Assembly (NCBI GenBank): GCA_002707985.1
Contig: PAOI01000025.1
Location: 20,924-66,073, forward strand
DNA: 45,150 nucleotides
From: Sphingomonas sp.
GTDB taxonomy: Bacteria; Pseudomonadota; Alphaproteobacteria; Sphingomonadales; Sphingomonadaceae
Direction: 5' to 3'
Shown here one piece after another: positions 32,677 through 40,091 of this stretch; positions within the stretch are counted from its first letter, which is position 1, and every line of letters starts with the position of its first letter. The position numbers were made by a program, and so were the translations under genes. The notes under the pieces were generated by a model. The model did not search any database. It was not told where the DNA came from and saw nothing but the letters and a program-made list of their open reading frames with translations.

Positions 32677-34619
32677 TATACCGCCCAGCAGCCGCAGCCG
32701 AGCGCACCCCAGAACGTCTGGACGTCGGCAGTGGGCACATCGGTGCCCAGTGCTGCGGCATGGTCGTGGCCGTGCACGTTGCAGGCATGCGCGCAGCCGC
32801 ACGCGGCGGTGATCCTGGCCTGTGCTTCCGGCGTCCGGTGATAGCCGCCGAAGGTCGCGACCGGCGACCAGGCGGGCATGACCGGGGGCAGCGGCGGGGC
32901 CAGCCCGGCGAAATCGCGTTCGCCATGGACGACTTCGCCGCCCACCACGGTAAGCATGGAACGGAGATGGACGATTTCGCTCTCGGGCACGCTGAAATAA
33001 TCGCCCGACAGCACCGCCAGATCGGCAAGCTGGCCCGCCTTGATCTGCCCTTTCTTGCCGACTTCGTTCGAGAACCAGGTGTTTTCGTGCGTCCACATCG
33101 CCAGCGCCTTGTCCCGGCTCATGCGATTGGCGACCGGGTAGAGACCCATGCCGCCGACCGTCTTGCCGGTAACGAGCCAGCTCAGCGAGACCCAGGGGTT
33201 GTAGCTCGCCACGCGCGTCGCATCGGTGCCTGCGCCGACCGGAATGCCTGCCGCAAGCATCCGCGCGATCGGCGGGGTGCGCTCGGCGGCGCGCGCGCCA
33301 TAGCGCTCGACGAAATATTCGCCCTGATAGGCCATGCGGTGCTGCACCGCGATGCCCCCGCCCAGCGCGGCGATGCGATCGATGTTGCGGTCGCTGATCG
33401 TCTCGCAATGATCGAAGAACCAGTTGATTCCGGTCAGCGGAATGTCGCGATTGACCTTCTCGTACACGTCGAGCGCGCGGCCGATCGTCTGGTCGTAGGT
33501 AGCGTGCAGCCGCCATGGCCAGCGATTTTCGGCGAGCAGGCGAATGACGGGCTCGAGATCGCCCTCCATGCTGGGGGGCATGTCCGGGCGGGGCTGTCGG
33601 AAATCCTCGAAATCAGCAGCGGAATAGACCAGCATCTCCCCTGCGCCATTATGGCGATAGCGGTCGTCGCCTTGCCCCGGCGACACCTGTTTCACCCAGC
33701 CGGAAAAGTCGGCGAGCTCTTCCTTCGGCTTTTGCGTGAACAGATTGTAGCTGATCCGGACGGTCAGATGCCCTTCGTCGTGTAGCTGCTCGATGATCGC
33801 ATAATCGTCGGGGTAGTTCTGAAACCCGCCGCCCGCGTCGATCACCCCGGTGACGCCGAGCGAATTCATCTCGCGCATGAAGTGCCGCGTCGAATTGGCC
33901 TGATAGTCGGGCGGCAGCTTCGGCCCCCTGGCGAGCGTGGCGTAGAGGATCGTTGCGTTGGGCTGGGCGAGGAGGAGACCCGTGGGGTTCCCCGCGGCGT
34001 CACGCACGATCTCGCCGCCCGGCGGATTGGGCGTGTCCCTGGTATAGCCCACCTGTCGCAGCGCGGCGGCGTTGAGCAGCGCGCGGTCATAGAGATGGAG
34101 GATGAATACCGGCGTGTCCGGCGCGGCGGCATTCAGCTCTTCGATCGTCGGCAGTCGCTTTTCGGCGAACTGATGCTCGGTGAAGCCGCCGACGACGCGC
34201 ACCCATTGCGGGCTTGGGGTACGGGCGACCTGTGCACGGAGCATGTCCATCGCATCGGCAAGGCTCGGCACGCCGTCCCAGCGCAGCTCGAGGTTATAGT
34301 TCAGCCCGCCGCGGATAATGTGCATGTGGCTGTCGATCAGCCCCGGGATCACCCGGCGCCCGCCCGCGTCGATCACCCGCGCGTCGGGCGTGGCGGCGGC
34401 GCGGGCCTCCTGTTCCGATCCGACGAACAGGAATTTGCCGTCGCGCATCGCAACGGCTTCGGCCTGAGGGTTTTCGCGGTCGAGGGTGGCGATCTTCGCA
34501 TTGACGATCAGAAGGTCGGTTGGTGCCATTTGGGGTCTCCGGGCATGAGCGAGCAGGGGCGCGGCTACGGGCAGAAGCGCGGCACCCGCCACGGTCTGGC
34601 GGCGGGTGAGGCGGGGCAT
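32676..34619 (-). CDS. YtcJ-like amidohydrolase with Tat leader and Cys/His-rich tail
   Basis: The 647-residue protein is an amidohydrolase-3 (YtcJ/AepA) enzyme. It has LIVNAKIATLDRENPQAEAV, the metal motif PGLIDSHMHI near residue 95, FFDHCETIS, and GAGTDATRVASYNPW near 490. The first 30 residues look like a twin-arginine leader (RRQTVAGAALLPVAAPLLAHA), so periplasmic location is likely; an internal ATG (34529) would give a cytosolic form. After about residue 600 it carries an unusual tail with CGCAHAC, HGHDH and GCGCW, not part of the family, which could bind metal. The start overlaps the XapX gene by 55 bases and the stop overlaps the DoxX gene. Substrate unknown; family members hydrolyse amides or N-formyl/cyclic ureides. 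Confidence 0.9.
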   Translation of the reverse strand: MPRLTRRQTVAGAALLPVAAPLLAHARRPQMAPTDLLIVNAKIATLDRENPQAEAVAMRDGKFLFVGSEQEARAAATPDARVIDAGGRRVIPGLIDSHMHIIRGGLNYNLELRWDGVPSLADAMDMLRAQVARTPSPQWVRVVGGFTEHQFAEKRLPTIEELNAAAPDTPVFILHLYDRALLNAAALRQVGYTRDTPNPPGGEIVRDAAGNPTGLLLAQPNATILYATLARGPKLPPDYQANSTRHFMREMNSLGVTGVIDAGGGFQNYPDDYAIIEQLHDEGHLTVRISYNLFTQKPKEELADFSGWVKQVSPGQGDDRYRHNGAGEMLVYSAADFEDFRQPRPDMPPSMEGDLEPVIRLLAENRWPWRLHATYDQTIGRALDVYEKVNRDIPLTGINWFFDHCETISDRNIDRIAALGGGIAVQHRMAYQGEYFVERYGARAAERTPPIARMLAAGIPVGAGTDATRVASYNPWVSLSWLVTGKTVGGMGLYPVANRMSRDKALAMWTHENTWFSNEVGKKGQIKAGQLADLAVLSGDYFSVPESEIVHLRSMLTVVGGEVVHGERDFAGLAPPLPPVMPAWSPVATFGGYHRTPEAQARITAACGCAHACNVHGHDHAAALGTDVPTADVQTFWGALGCGCWAV

Positions 34620-34873
34620 GCCGTGCCCCCGTCACCGCGCTTGTTGTCGGGAAGCTTGCCGAGAACATGCTCGGCACCTTCGTTGCGCAGGAACACGCTC
34701 ACCTCGCGCCCGGCGAACAAATGTCGCGCCGCCGGCACGATCTGTTCGCCGATCAGGATGCCGAGCAGACCCAGCAGCGCAATCATCGGCGGGGCGGGGG
34801 AACGGACGCCGAGAAGGCTGTAGATCACGCCGATCAGCAAGCCCGCGGAAAGCGAGATAAGATAGGGCTTCAT
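34565..34873 (-). CDS. XapX domain (DUF1427) small membrane protein
   Basis: The 102-residue protein starts MKPYLISLSAGLLIGVIYSL and continues LLGVRSPAPPMIALLGLLGILIGEQ, the two-helix XapX signature. The remaining 45 residues (Gly/Pro/Arg-rich after KLPDNKRG) overlap the leader of the amidohydrolase gene in another frame, so the tail may be an incidental extension. ATG 34873 has GGGGAGG six bases before it, which is better than the two-residue-longer TTG start. XapX proteins frequently neighbour alpha/beta hydrolase and amidohydrolase genes in this type of operon. No function has been assigned. Confidence 0.85.
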   Translation of the reverse strand: MKPYLISLSAGLLIGVIYSLLGVRSPAPPMIALLGLLGILIGEQIVPAARHLFAGREVSVFLRNEGAEHVLGKLPDNKRGDGGTACPASPAARPWRVPRFCP

Positions 34874-34895
34874 CGACAACCTCCCCGGCGCTTAT

Positions 34896-35714
34896 TCAGC
34901 TGCGCGCGAACGCGAGCAGATCGGCGTTCAAGCGGTCCTGACAGATTGTCGGCACTGCATGGGGCGCGCCTTCGTAAACCTTCAGCGTCGCATCGGCGAT
35001 GATTTCGGCGGCCCTGCGGGCGGTGATGTCGATCGGGACAATATCGTCGGCATCGCCGTGAACGATCAGTACCGGCACGTCGATCGCCTTGAGGTCGTCG
35101 GTAAAATCGACGCCCGAAAACTGCTCGACGCACTCATACTGGCCGTGCGCGCCGCCGGCCATGCCCTGCTGCCAGAAGGCGTAGCGGAAGCCCTCGTCCT
35201 TCGGCACCCCCTTGTCGAAGCCGAAGAACACGTCGGGGAAGCTGAGGTAAAAGCCCGAGCGGTTGTCGAGCACCGACTTGCGGATGCCGTCGAATACCGC
35301 TTGCGGCAGGCCGTCCGGATTGGTCGGCCCTTGCTTCATCAGTGGCACCACGGCGCCGATGAATACCATCTTGCCGACACGCGCGGTGCCGTGGCGGCCG
35401 ACATAATGCGCGATCTCGCCGCCGCCGGTCGAATGGCCGACAAGCACTGCGTCGTTGAGGTCGAGCGTGTCGAGCACGGCGCCCAGATCGTCGGCGTAAT
35501 GATCCATGTCATTGCCCGCGGCGGGCTGATCCGAGCGGCCATGGCCGCGCCGGTCATGCGCGACGACGCGAAAGCCATTGTTGGCGAGGAACAGCATCTG
35601 CCCGTCCCACGCGTCGCCGTTGAGCGGCCAGCCGTGCGAAAAGACGATCGGCCGTCCCTCGCCATATTCGCGGTAGAAAATCCGGGTGCCATCGCTGGCG
35701 GTCACATAAGGCAC
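34896..35714 (-). CDS. Alpha/beta hydrolase (non-heme haloperoxidase type), cytosolic paralogue
   Basis: The 272-residue protein is a paralogue of the exported hydrolase at 24163-25143 without its leader. Shared blocks are [28 protein letters not shown], the nucleophile in [18 protein letters not shown], the acid in VHGDADDIVP, and the histidine in EGAPHAV. Full length for cofactor-free haloperoxidase/perhydrolase enzymes. It follows the isochorismatase-like gene by 42 bases and precedes the XapX gene by 22 bases, all minus strand. The occurrence of two such enzymes near each propeller/regulator set suggests a shared oxidative or halogenated chemistry; the actual substrate cannot be read from the sequence. 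Confidence 0.92.
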   Translation of the reverse strand: MPYVTASDGTRIFYREYGEGRPIVFSHGWPLNGDAWDGQMLFLANNGFRVVAHDRRGHGRSDQPAAGNDMDHYADDLGAVLDTLDLNDAVLVGHSTGGGEIAHYVGRHGTARVGKMVFIGAVVPLMKQGPTNPDGLPQAVFDGIRKSVLDNRSGFYLSFPDVFFGFDKGVPKDEGFRYAFWQQGMAGGAHGQYECVEQFSGVDFTDDLKAIDVPVLIVHGDADDIVPIDITARRAAEIIADATLKVYEGAPHAVPTICQDRLNADLLAFARS

Positions 35715-35756
35715 GGCCTTGGTCCTTGAATTGGAGGGGTGTCTGCGCAGCGCGGC

Positions 35757-36416
35757 TCAGCCGTGTCCGCCTTCCTGAGCGCCGAACATCGACTTGGCGT
35801 AGGTGACGCCCAGGCCGTAGCCGCCGGCGAATTTTTTCGCCGTGCCGGTGGTCGCGTCATAGGTTTCGGTCCGCGCCCAGTCGCGCTGAAGCTCGAGTAG
35901 ATATTGCAGCGAGGTCATCGGCACCGCGCCGAGCTGGATCATGCGCTGCACCGCGCGCTCATGCGCCTCGGGCGACACGTCGCCGCAAGCGTCGGCGATG
36001 AAATATACCTCGAAACCCTGATCGATCGCCGATGCCACCGGGCCGACGATGCAGACGCTGGTCCACAGGCCCGCCATGACCACGCGGCTGTTGCCGATGC
36101 GGTTGACCTCTTCGATCACCGCAGCGTCCTCCCAGGTGTTCATCGAAGTGCGGTCGAGCAGCGCCTTGCCAGGGAAGGGCGCGGTAATCTCGTCGAACAT
36201 CGGGCCAGAGAAAGCCTTGGCGGCGACGGTCGTGAGAATCGTCGACACGTCGAATATCTTGGCGGCGTTCGCAATCAGCGACGCATTTGTGCGCAGCATG
36301 CCGATGTCGATCGAGCGGGTGGCAAATGCCATCTGCGGCTGGAAATCGATCAGAATCAGCGTGTGATCGGTGGGGGAGAGCAGGGTGTTACCCGGCGTGG
36401 CGGTTGCGTTCGGCAT
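35757..36416 (-). CDS. Isochorismatase-like cysteine hydrolase (YcaC type)
   Basis: The 219-residue protein is a cysteine hydrolase. The catalytic Asp lies in LILIDFQPQMAFA, the Lys in LTTVAAKAFSGPMF, and the nucleophile Cys in VMAGLWTSVCIVGPVASAI. These features and the length match the YcaC-type group rather than nicotinamidase or isochorismatase. ATG 36416 has GAGGAG eight bases before it; the longer ORF start at 36575 is upstream of the promoter-like region. It is the first gene of the seven-gene operon (36416 to 30201), whose promoter presumably lies in the 290 bases upstream, together with one copy of the YATACGATGG motif. Confidence 0.92.
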   Translation of the reverse strand: MPNATATPGNTLLSPTDHTLILIDFQPQMAFATRSIDIGMLRTNASLIANAAKIFDVSTILTTVAAKAFSGPMFDEITAPFPGKALLDRTSMNTWEDAAVIEEVNRIGNSRVVMAGLWTSVCIVGPVASAIDQGFEVYFIADACGDVSPEAHERAVQRMIQLGAVPMTSLQYLLELQRDWARTETYDATTGTAKKFAGGYGLGVTYAKSMFGAQEGGHG

Positions 36417-36528
36417 ATGCGCGGCTCCTCGTTGCGCGTCTCGATGATGCGCGAACGTGGTCGGTTCGTCCGGTAAGTTCTTGTATGATTCGGTTGCGAT
36501 GCAGCGCATTCGCGCATCGGGGCCCCTA

Positions 36529-36538
36529 CCATCGTATA
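36529..36538 (-). promoter_or_regulatory. Fourth copy of the YATACGATGG motif, before the seven-gene operon
   Basis: On the minus strand this reads TATACGATGG, identical over ten bases to the copy at 23958-23967 and in the same orientation relative to the downstream gene, 113 bases before the ATG at 36416. Confidence 0.45.
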
Positions 36539-36574
36539 GCTGTCGTTGGCCCCGGCACGCGCCACAGATCGTCA

Positions 36575-36694
36575 ATGTCCACCAACCGCCTCGAAGCCTT
36601 TACCGACGGCGTTCTCGCGATCGGCGGCTACGTGGTGATAACGGCACTTTGGCTGATCCCGGACAGTCGGCTGGAGCACGCGCTCGACGGCTGA
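36575..36694 (+). pseudogene. Remnant of a TMEM175/DUF1211-like channel protein with internal deletion
   Basis: The 39-residue frame begins MSTNRLEAFTDGVLAI, which is the N-terminal signature of bacterial TMEM175-family (DUF1211) proteins. It continues directly with YVVITALWLIPDSRLEHAL, which resembles their last helix and C-terminus. The roughly 150 residues between are missing, with the frame kept. It therefore looks like an in-frame deletion derivative that cannot form the family's six-helix fold. No other copy is in the window. The region upstream is also the 5' area of the minus-strand operon. Confidence 0.6.
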
Positions 36695-36702
36695 AAATCG
36701 CG

Positions 36703-37083
36703 TTATCCAAGCGCGGCGCAGATCGCTCCGCCGAGATGTTCCGCCGTATCCGATTTGGGCAATAGCGCCACTGCGCCCAGCTGCATCGCGACGGCGCGAG
36801 CCGCGTCATCGGCGAAGCCGGTGACAAGGATGACGGGGACCTTGTTTCCCTGCCTGTTGAGCGCGCGTTGCAGGTCGAAGCCGGACATTCGCGGCATCTG
36901 CACGTCGGATACGATACAGATTGCTCCGCAATCCTTCAGAAGAAAGGCTTCGGCGCTGGCGAAGCTTCGCGTGATATAGCCGAGCGAACGCACCAGCATC
37001 TCCGTCGCGGCACGCGCGAGCGGGTCGTCGTCGATGATCCCGATCACTGCGGGCAGGCGAGACGGAGGCGCACTAATCGGCAC
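36703..37083 (-). CDS. Receiver-only response regulator
   Basis: The 126-residue protein is a single receiver domain: IGIIDDDPLARAATEMLVRS, phospho-acceptor Asp in IVSDVQMPRMSG, threonine position VILVTGF, and lysine in LLPKSD. There is no DNA-binding domain. The start is uncertain: GTG 37083 overlaps the kinase stop by 11 bases; GTG 37047 is an alternative just before the first strand. FixJ-type receivers have this sequence pattern. It is the last of three genes (AraC regulator, soluble kinase, receiver), and probably receives phosphate from the kinase and acts by protein contact. Confidence 0.85.
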   Translation of the reverse strand: MPISAPPSRLPAVIGIIDDDPLARAATEMLVRSLGYITRSFASAEAFLLKDCGAICIVSDVQMPRMSGFDLQRALNRQGNKVPVILVTGFADDAARAVAMQLGAVALLPKSDTAEHLGGAICAALG

Positions 37084-37813
37084 ATGGGAGCGCCAAGGCG
37101 AAGCGCGTGCCAGCGCCGGGCCGCGAGGTGAAGGAAAGCGGGTGGCCCAATTCATCGGCAAGCTGGCGCACAAGCGCAAGCCCAAGTCCCATGCCGGAAG
37201 AGTCGGTGGCACCGCGCACCCCCGGCGCGAACATCCGGCGCTGCAGTTCTTCTTCGATGCCCGGCCCCCGGTCCTGAACCACGCAGACCATTGTGGCGCC
37301 GCAGCGACGCGCGCCCACCAACACCGGTGCGCCGGCACCGTGCTTGAGCGCATTGCCGATCAGGTTGCCCAGGATGGTGCACACCAGCGCATGGTCGGTG
37401 TGCACTCGGCCGGAGCGCGGCACGAAGCGTAAATCGACTCCCGCCTCTGCAGCAAAGAGCCTCCAGTTGCGCTGAAGATCGGCGAATATATCGGACAGAT
37501 TGCGCTTTCTGACGTCGGGGCCGGGATGGAATTCGGCAAGCGCCGCTACGTCGGCGAGTTGGGTCAGGCCGTCCGAAATCCGCATCACCTGGTCGATCGC
37601 GGCGTCCGCCCAGAAGCACTCGATCGTGCCTGGCGTTTCGGGCGCGAGCCGCTCGACTGCGCGCAGGATGATCTGCAACGGCTGCTTCAGGTCGTGCCCC
37701 ATTGTGGCCATCAGCAGATTGCGCTGGCGCAGCGCGTGCTCCAGCGATGCGATCCGGTCGCAGCGCGTCTCGATCAGGCCGGGCACTGGTGGGGGAAGCT
37801 GTATCGGAGCCAT
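37073..37813 (-). CDS. Soluble sensor histidine kinase
   Basis: The 246-residue kinase lacks membrane segments and any sensor domain. After about 25 residues of coiled sequence it has the HisKA box NLLMATMGHDLKQPLQIILRAVE (His near residue 40), then the ATPase motifs NLIGNALKHG, VVQDRGPGIEEE and SSGMGLGLALVRQLADEL. GGGAG eight bases upstream supports ATG 37813. Such stripped kinases resemble the transmitter part of hybrid kinases. It is 25 bases after the AraC gene stop and overlaps the receiver gene, so the three genes form an operon; the input signal is probably provided by another protein. Confidence 0.9.
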   Translation of the reverse strand: MAPIQLPPPVPGLIETRCDRIASLEHALRQRNLLMATMGHDLKQPLQIILRAVERLAPETPGTIECFWADAAIDQVMRISDGLTQLADVAALAEFHPGPDVRKRNLSDIFADLQRNWRLFAAEAGVDLRFVPRSGRVHTDHALVCTILGNLIGNALKHGAGAPVLVGARRCGATMVCVVQDRGPGIEEELQRRMFAPGVRGATDSSGMGLGLALVRQLADELGHPLSFTSRPGAGTRFALALPCAD

Positions 37814-37838
37814 TCCTTCGTCTCCCGTAATGACTCGT

Positions 37839-38423
37839 TCATCCGCTGCGGCATGCGCGCCGCCACGCCAGCGGTGTCTCGCCGATCAGTTTGCGGAACA
37901 GCCGCGTCAGATGTGCCTGATCGGTAAGGCCGCATGCGCAGGCGATCTGACTCAGCGTGTCGTCGGTGGTCAGCATCAGCCGCTGGGCGTGGCGCACGCG
38001 CTGACGGGTTAGAAAGTTGTGCGGGGTTTCGCCCACGCTTACCTTGAACGCGCGGCGAAAATGGCCGCTGCTCAGCCGTGTGACGCCCGCGAGCGCTTCC
38101 ACCGGTACCGGTCCGGACAGATGCTCGTGCACAAAAGTCAGCGCGCGGCGCAGCTGCCACGGTGCCAGGCCGCCCTTTCGCGGTGCGCCTGCGAGCTGCA
38201 ACGGATGCGCCTGCGGAAGCAGCAGGCTCTCGAACGTGGCCTCCTCGTCGGGCGTCTGCAACATTCCCGCGATGCGATCGAGGCAGACGATCACGCGATC
38301 CGGATCGCTTTCGACGGAAGCGCGCGCGCTGGCGAGCAATTCGCGCACTGTACGTAGTTCGCGCCCCGGCATGCTGGGCAGCGGCATGCCGGGGGCTGCG
38401 CGCAGCGCGTGTTGGTGCAGCAT
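37839..38423 (-). CDS. AraC-family transcriptional regulator
   Basis: The 194-residue protein has the AraC DNA-binding domain at its C-terminus: VPVEALAGVTRLSSGHFRRAFKVSVGETPHNFL as the first helix-turn-helix and QIACACGLTDQAHLTRLFRKLIGETP as the second, followed by WRR. The N-terminal half (SARASVESDPDRVIVCLDRI and on) has no cupin fold signature and is shorter than the classical arabinose-binding domain, so it may bind a protein or be an unusual sensor. It is the first gene of an operon with a kinase and a receiver. A palindrome (38524-38537) lies 101 bases upstream. Confidence 0.9.
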   Translation of the reverse strand: MLHQHALRAAPGMPLPSMPGRELRTVRELLASARASVESDPDRVIVCLDRIAGMLQTPDEEATFESLLLPQAHPLQLAGAPRKGGLAPWQLRRALTFVHEHLSGPVPVEALAGVTRLSSGHFRRAFKVSVGETPHNFLTRQRVRHAQRLMLTTDDTLSQIACACGLTDQAHLTRLFRKLIGETPLAWRRACRSG

Positions 38424-38523
38424 CGATTGCCTCCGAATTCATTCCGCAGGCATTTTCGCCGATTGCCGGATCGGCCGGTATCGAACGCTGGGGGCGCCGT
38501 CGCAGCCCACCGCATGGCGCGAT

Positions 38524-38537
38524 CATACGGAAGTATG
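38524..38537. promoter_or_regulatory. Palindrome CATAC-N4-GTATG upstream of the AraC gene
   Basis: CATACGGAAGTATG has perfect 5-base arms around GGAA and lies between the AraC gene (38423) and the end of the NarL-type regulator gene (38555). It shares CATACG with the motif at 23918, so it may be an operator of the same family of regulators; the support is weak. Confidence 0.35.
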
Positions 38538-38554
38538 GGGTGGCGCTGGAAAAA

Positions 38555-39190
38555 TCAGATCTCGATGATGCCGCGCCGGGCCGCGAGCATCACAGCGTGC
38601 GTGCGATCGAGCGCCCCGAGCTTGGCAAAGATCGCTTTCATGTGACCCTTGATCGTATCTTCGGACAATGAGAGTCGTGCGGCGATTTGCTTGTTCGAAT
38701 TTCCCTGGGCAGCGAGCTCGATCACATCGCGCTCACGCGGAGTAAGTCGCTGGTATTCCATGTGCAGCGCAATCTCGCTCGCAACCTCCGCGTTGAGGTG
38801 CTTGCCGCCACTGTGCACCGATCGAATCGCGTCGAGCAATTCGCGGCGCAGGCTGCTCTTGAGGAGATACCCGGACGCGCCCGCGCGAAGCGCCTGCAGC
38901 GCGCGCGTGTCCCCCGAATAGGTCGTGAGCACGATGATGCGTGCGGCAGGAAATTCCTCGCGAATCCGCTTGATCGCGCTGACCCCGTCCAGGTCGGGCA
39001 TCTGGAGATCGATCAGCAGGATGTCGGGGCGGGTCTCGCGATACAGCGCGATCGCTTCGATGCCGGTGCCTGCTTCGCCTACCAGCGTCATGTCCGCCTG
39101 GCCGTCGATCACAGCCTGCACGCCTTCGCGCAGCAGCGGGTGATCGTCGACCACGGCGATGCGGATGCTCTGCCCGGTATTATTCGGCAC
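38555..39190 (-). CDS. NarL/LuxR-type response regulator (second copy)
   Basis: The 211-residue protein has a receiver (RIAVVDDHPLLREGV, phospho-acceptor in LLIDLQMPDLDG, GASGYLLKS) and a LuxR-type helix-turn-helix (LTPRERDVIELAAQGNSNKQ, SLSEDTIKGHMKAIFAKLGA). It is a close relative of the regulator at 22808-23446. No kinase is adjacent on its strand. The start is GTG 39190, with GGAAG seven bases before it, rather than TTG 39205. I infer that it partners the second propeller kinase (25165-28176) because each regulator resembles the other, as the kinases do. A hairpin (39217-39240) lies between it and the upstream gene. Confidence 0.9.
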   Translation of the reverse strand: MPNNTGQSIRIAVVDDHPLLREGVQAVIDGQADMTLVGEAGTGIEAIALYRETRPDILLIDLQMPDLDGVSAIKRIREEFPAARIIVLTTYSGDTRALQALRAGASGYLLKSSLRRELLDAIRSVHSGGKHLNAEVASEIALHMEYQRLTPRERDVIELAAQGNSNKQIAARLSLSEDTIKGHMKAIFAKLGALDRTHAVMLAARRGIIEI

Positions 39191-39216
39191 AAGCCAGCTT
39201 CCCAAACTTTGCGGAT

Positions 39217-39240
39217 GTCGGCGCGGCTATTTCCGCCGAC
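39217..39240 (-). terminator. Hairpin between the M17-like gene and the second NarL regulator
   Basis: GTCGGCG (39217-39223) and CGCCGAC (39234-39240) form a perfect 7-bp stem. It may end the upstream M17-type transcript or lie in the regulator's 5' region. No T-run. Confidence 0.35.
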
Positions 39241-39306
39241 GGCACCGCTATACGCGGTTCGTCGCGGCGGCGGCAAGTCAGAGCGGCGGGGCAGGGCAGG
39301 GCGGGT

Positions 39307-39924
39307 TTACGCCGCGGGCGCGCCCCGTAGTTCTTGAATGGTTACATCGCGCCATTCGAGCCCGGGTGCGAAGATCCACTGCCGTAATATGGGAGGGGGT
39401 GCGCCGCGCGGTCGCGCTTCCAGCATGCGACGCGCGCCCGCGAGCATCGCTGCAGCCGTTCCGCGCGTAGCGGCGGCCGTGAGCCCCCCGTCCTGAAGCC
39501 AGGGTGCGAAACGCACGCTCGCCACTCCCAGCAGAAGCGTTTCGCGCATCGCCGACGCGGCCACCGCAGCAGCTGCCTCGGTGTTCCAGTCATCAAGCTC
39601 TCCAAGCCCGACAAGAAGCACGGCGCGCGCTGCGATCGAAGCGGGCGGAGCGGAAAGAAGCAGGGTCTCGCCACGCTGGCCGGCAAACAGATGGTCCCGA
39701 CCCAGGCCGTGCAGCGCGCCGCGCAGCGCTTCGTCAAGTCGGCCCAACGCCCCGCCATATCGTTGATCGGGCGGATGATGCGCGAACAAGCCGGTGATGA
39801 GCAGCTCGGCTTCGGCATCCGGTGAGTCTTCACCCGCAACGGTGAAGCGAACTCCATGGACTTCGCCCACGGTGACACTCGTCTCCGGCACTCCAGCGGT
39901 TGCTGCAACTTGATCGTCATCCAT
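39307..39924 (-). CDS. Stand-alone M17 peptidase N-terminal-like domain protein
   Basis: The 205-residue protein matches the N-terminal domain of leucyl aminopeptidases (Peptidase_M17_N): RYGGALGRLDEALRGALHG, GETLLLSAPPASIAARAVLLVGLGELDDW and the following helix TEAAAAVAASAMRETL. The C-terminal catalytic domain with its metal ligands (and the NTDAEGR signature) is absent, so it is not an active aminopeptidase. ATG 39924 is preferred to GTG 39963. Stand-alone M17-N domains are uncommon and their function is unknown; the N-terminal domain of PepA can bind DNA, so a regulatory role is conceivable. No catalytic half is nearby, so it is probably not a simple split gene. Confidence 0.6.
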   Translation of the reverse strand: MDDDQVAATAGVPETSVTVGEVHGVRFTVAGEDSPDAEAELLITGLFAHHPPDQRYGGALGRLDEALRGALHGLGRDHLFAGQRGETLLLSAPPASIAARAVLLVGLGELDDWNTEAAAAVAASAMRETLLLGVASVRFAPWLQDGGLTAAATRGTAAAMLAGARRMLEARPRGAPPPILRQWIFAPGLEWRDVTIQELRGAPAA

Positions 39925-40091
39925 TGCGGCATTCGCTCTTCGCGTACTCCGCCGGTATTTCACTTCGTTGCATCACGTTCCTTCCCGGCGACTTACGGGA
40001 TGCAATTGCGCCTGCCGCCGCGCGGAAACTTGTCGAAATCGAACGCGACTTGGACCTGGATGATGCACGTCCGTGTGCGACCGCGCCGCGG

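Noticed and set aside
39249..39259. TATACGCGGTT, a partial match to the YATACGAWGG motif before the second NarL regulator
   Set aside because: It differs at two core bases and is the loop and arm of a local hairpin (ACCGC, 39244-39248, with GCGGT, 39254-39258).
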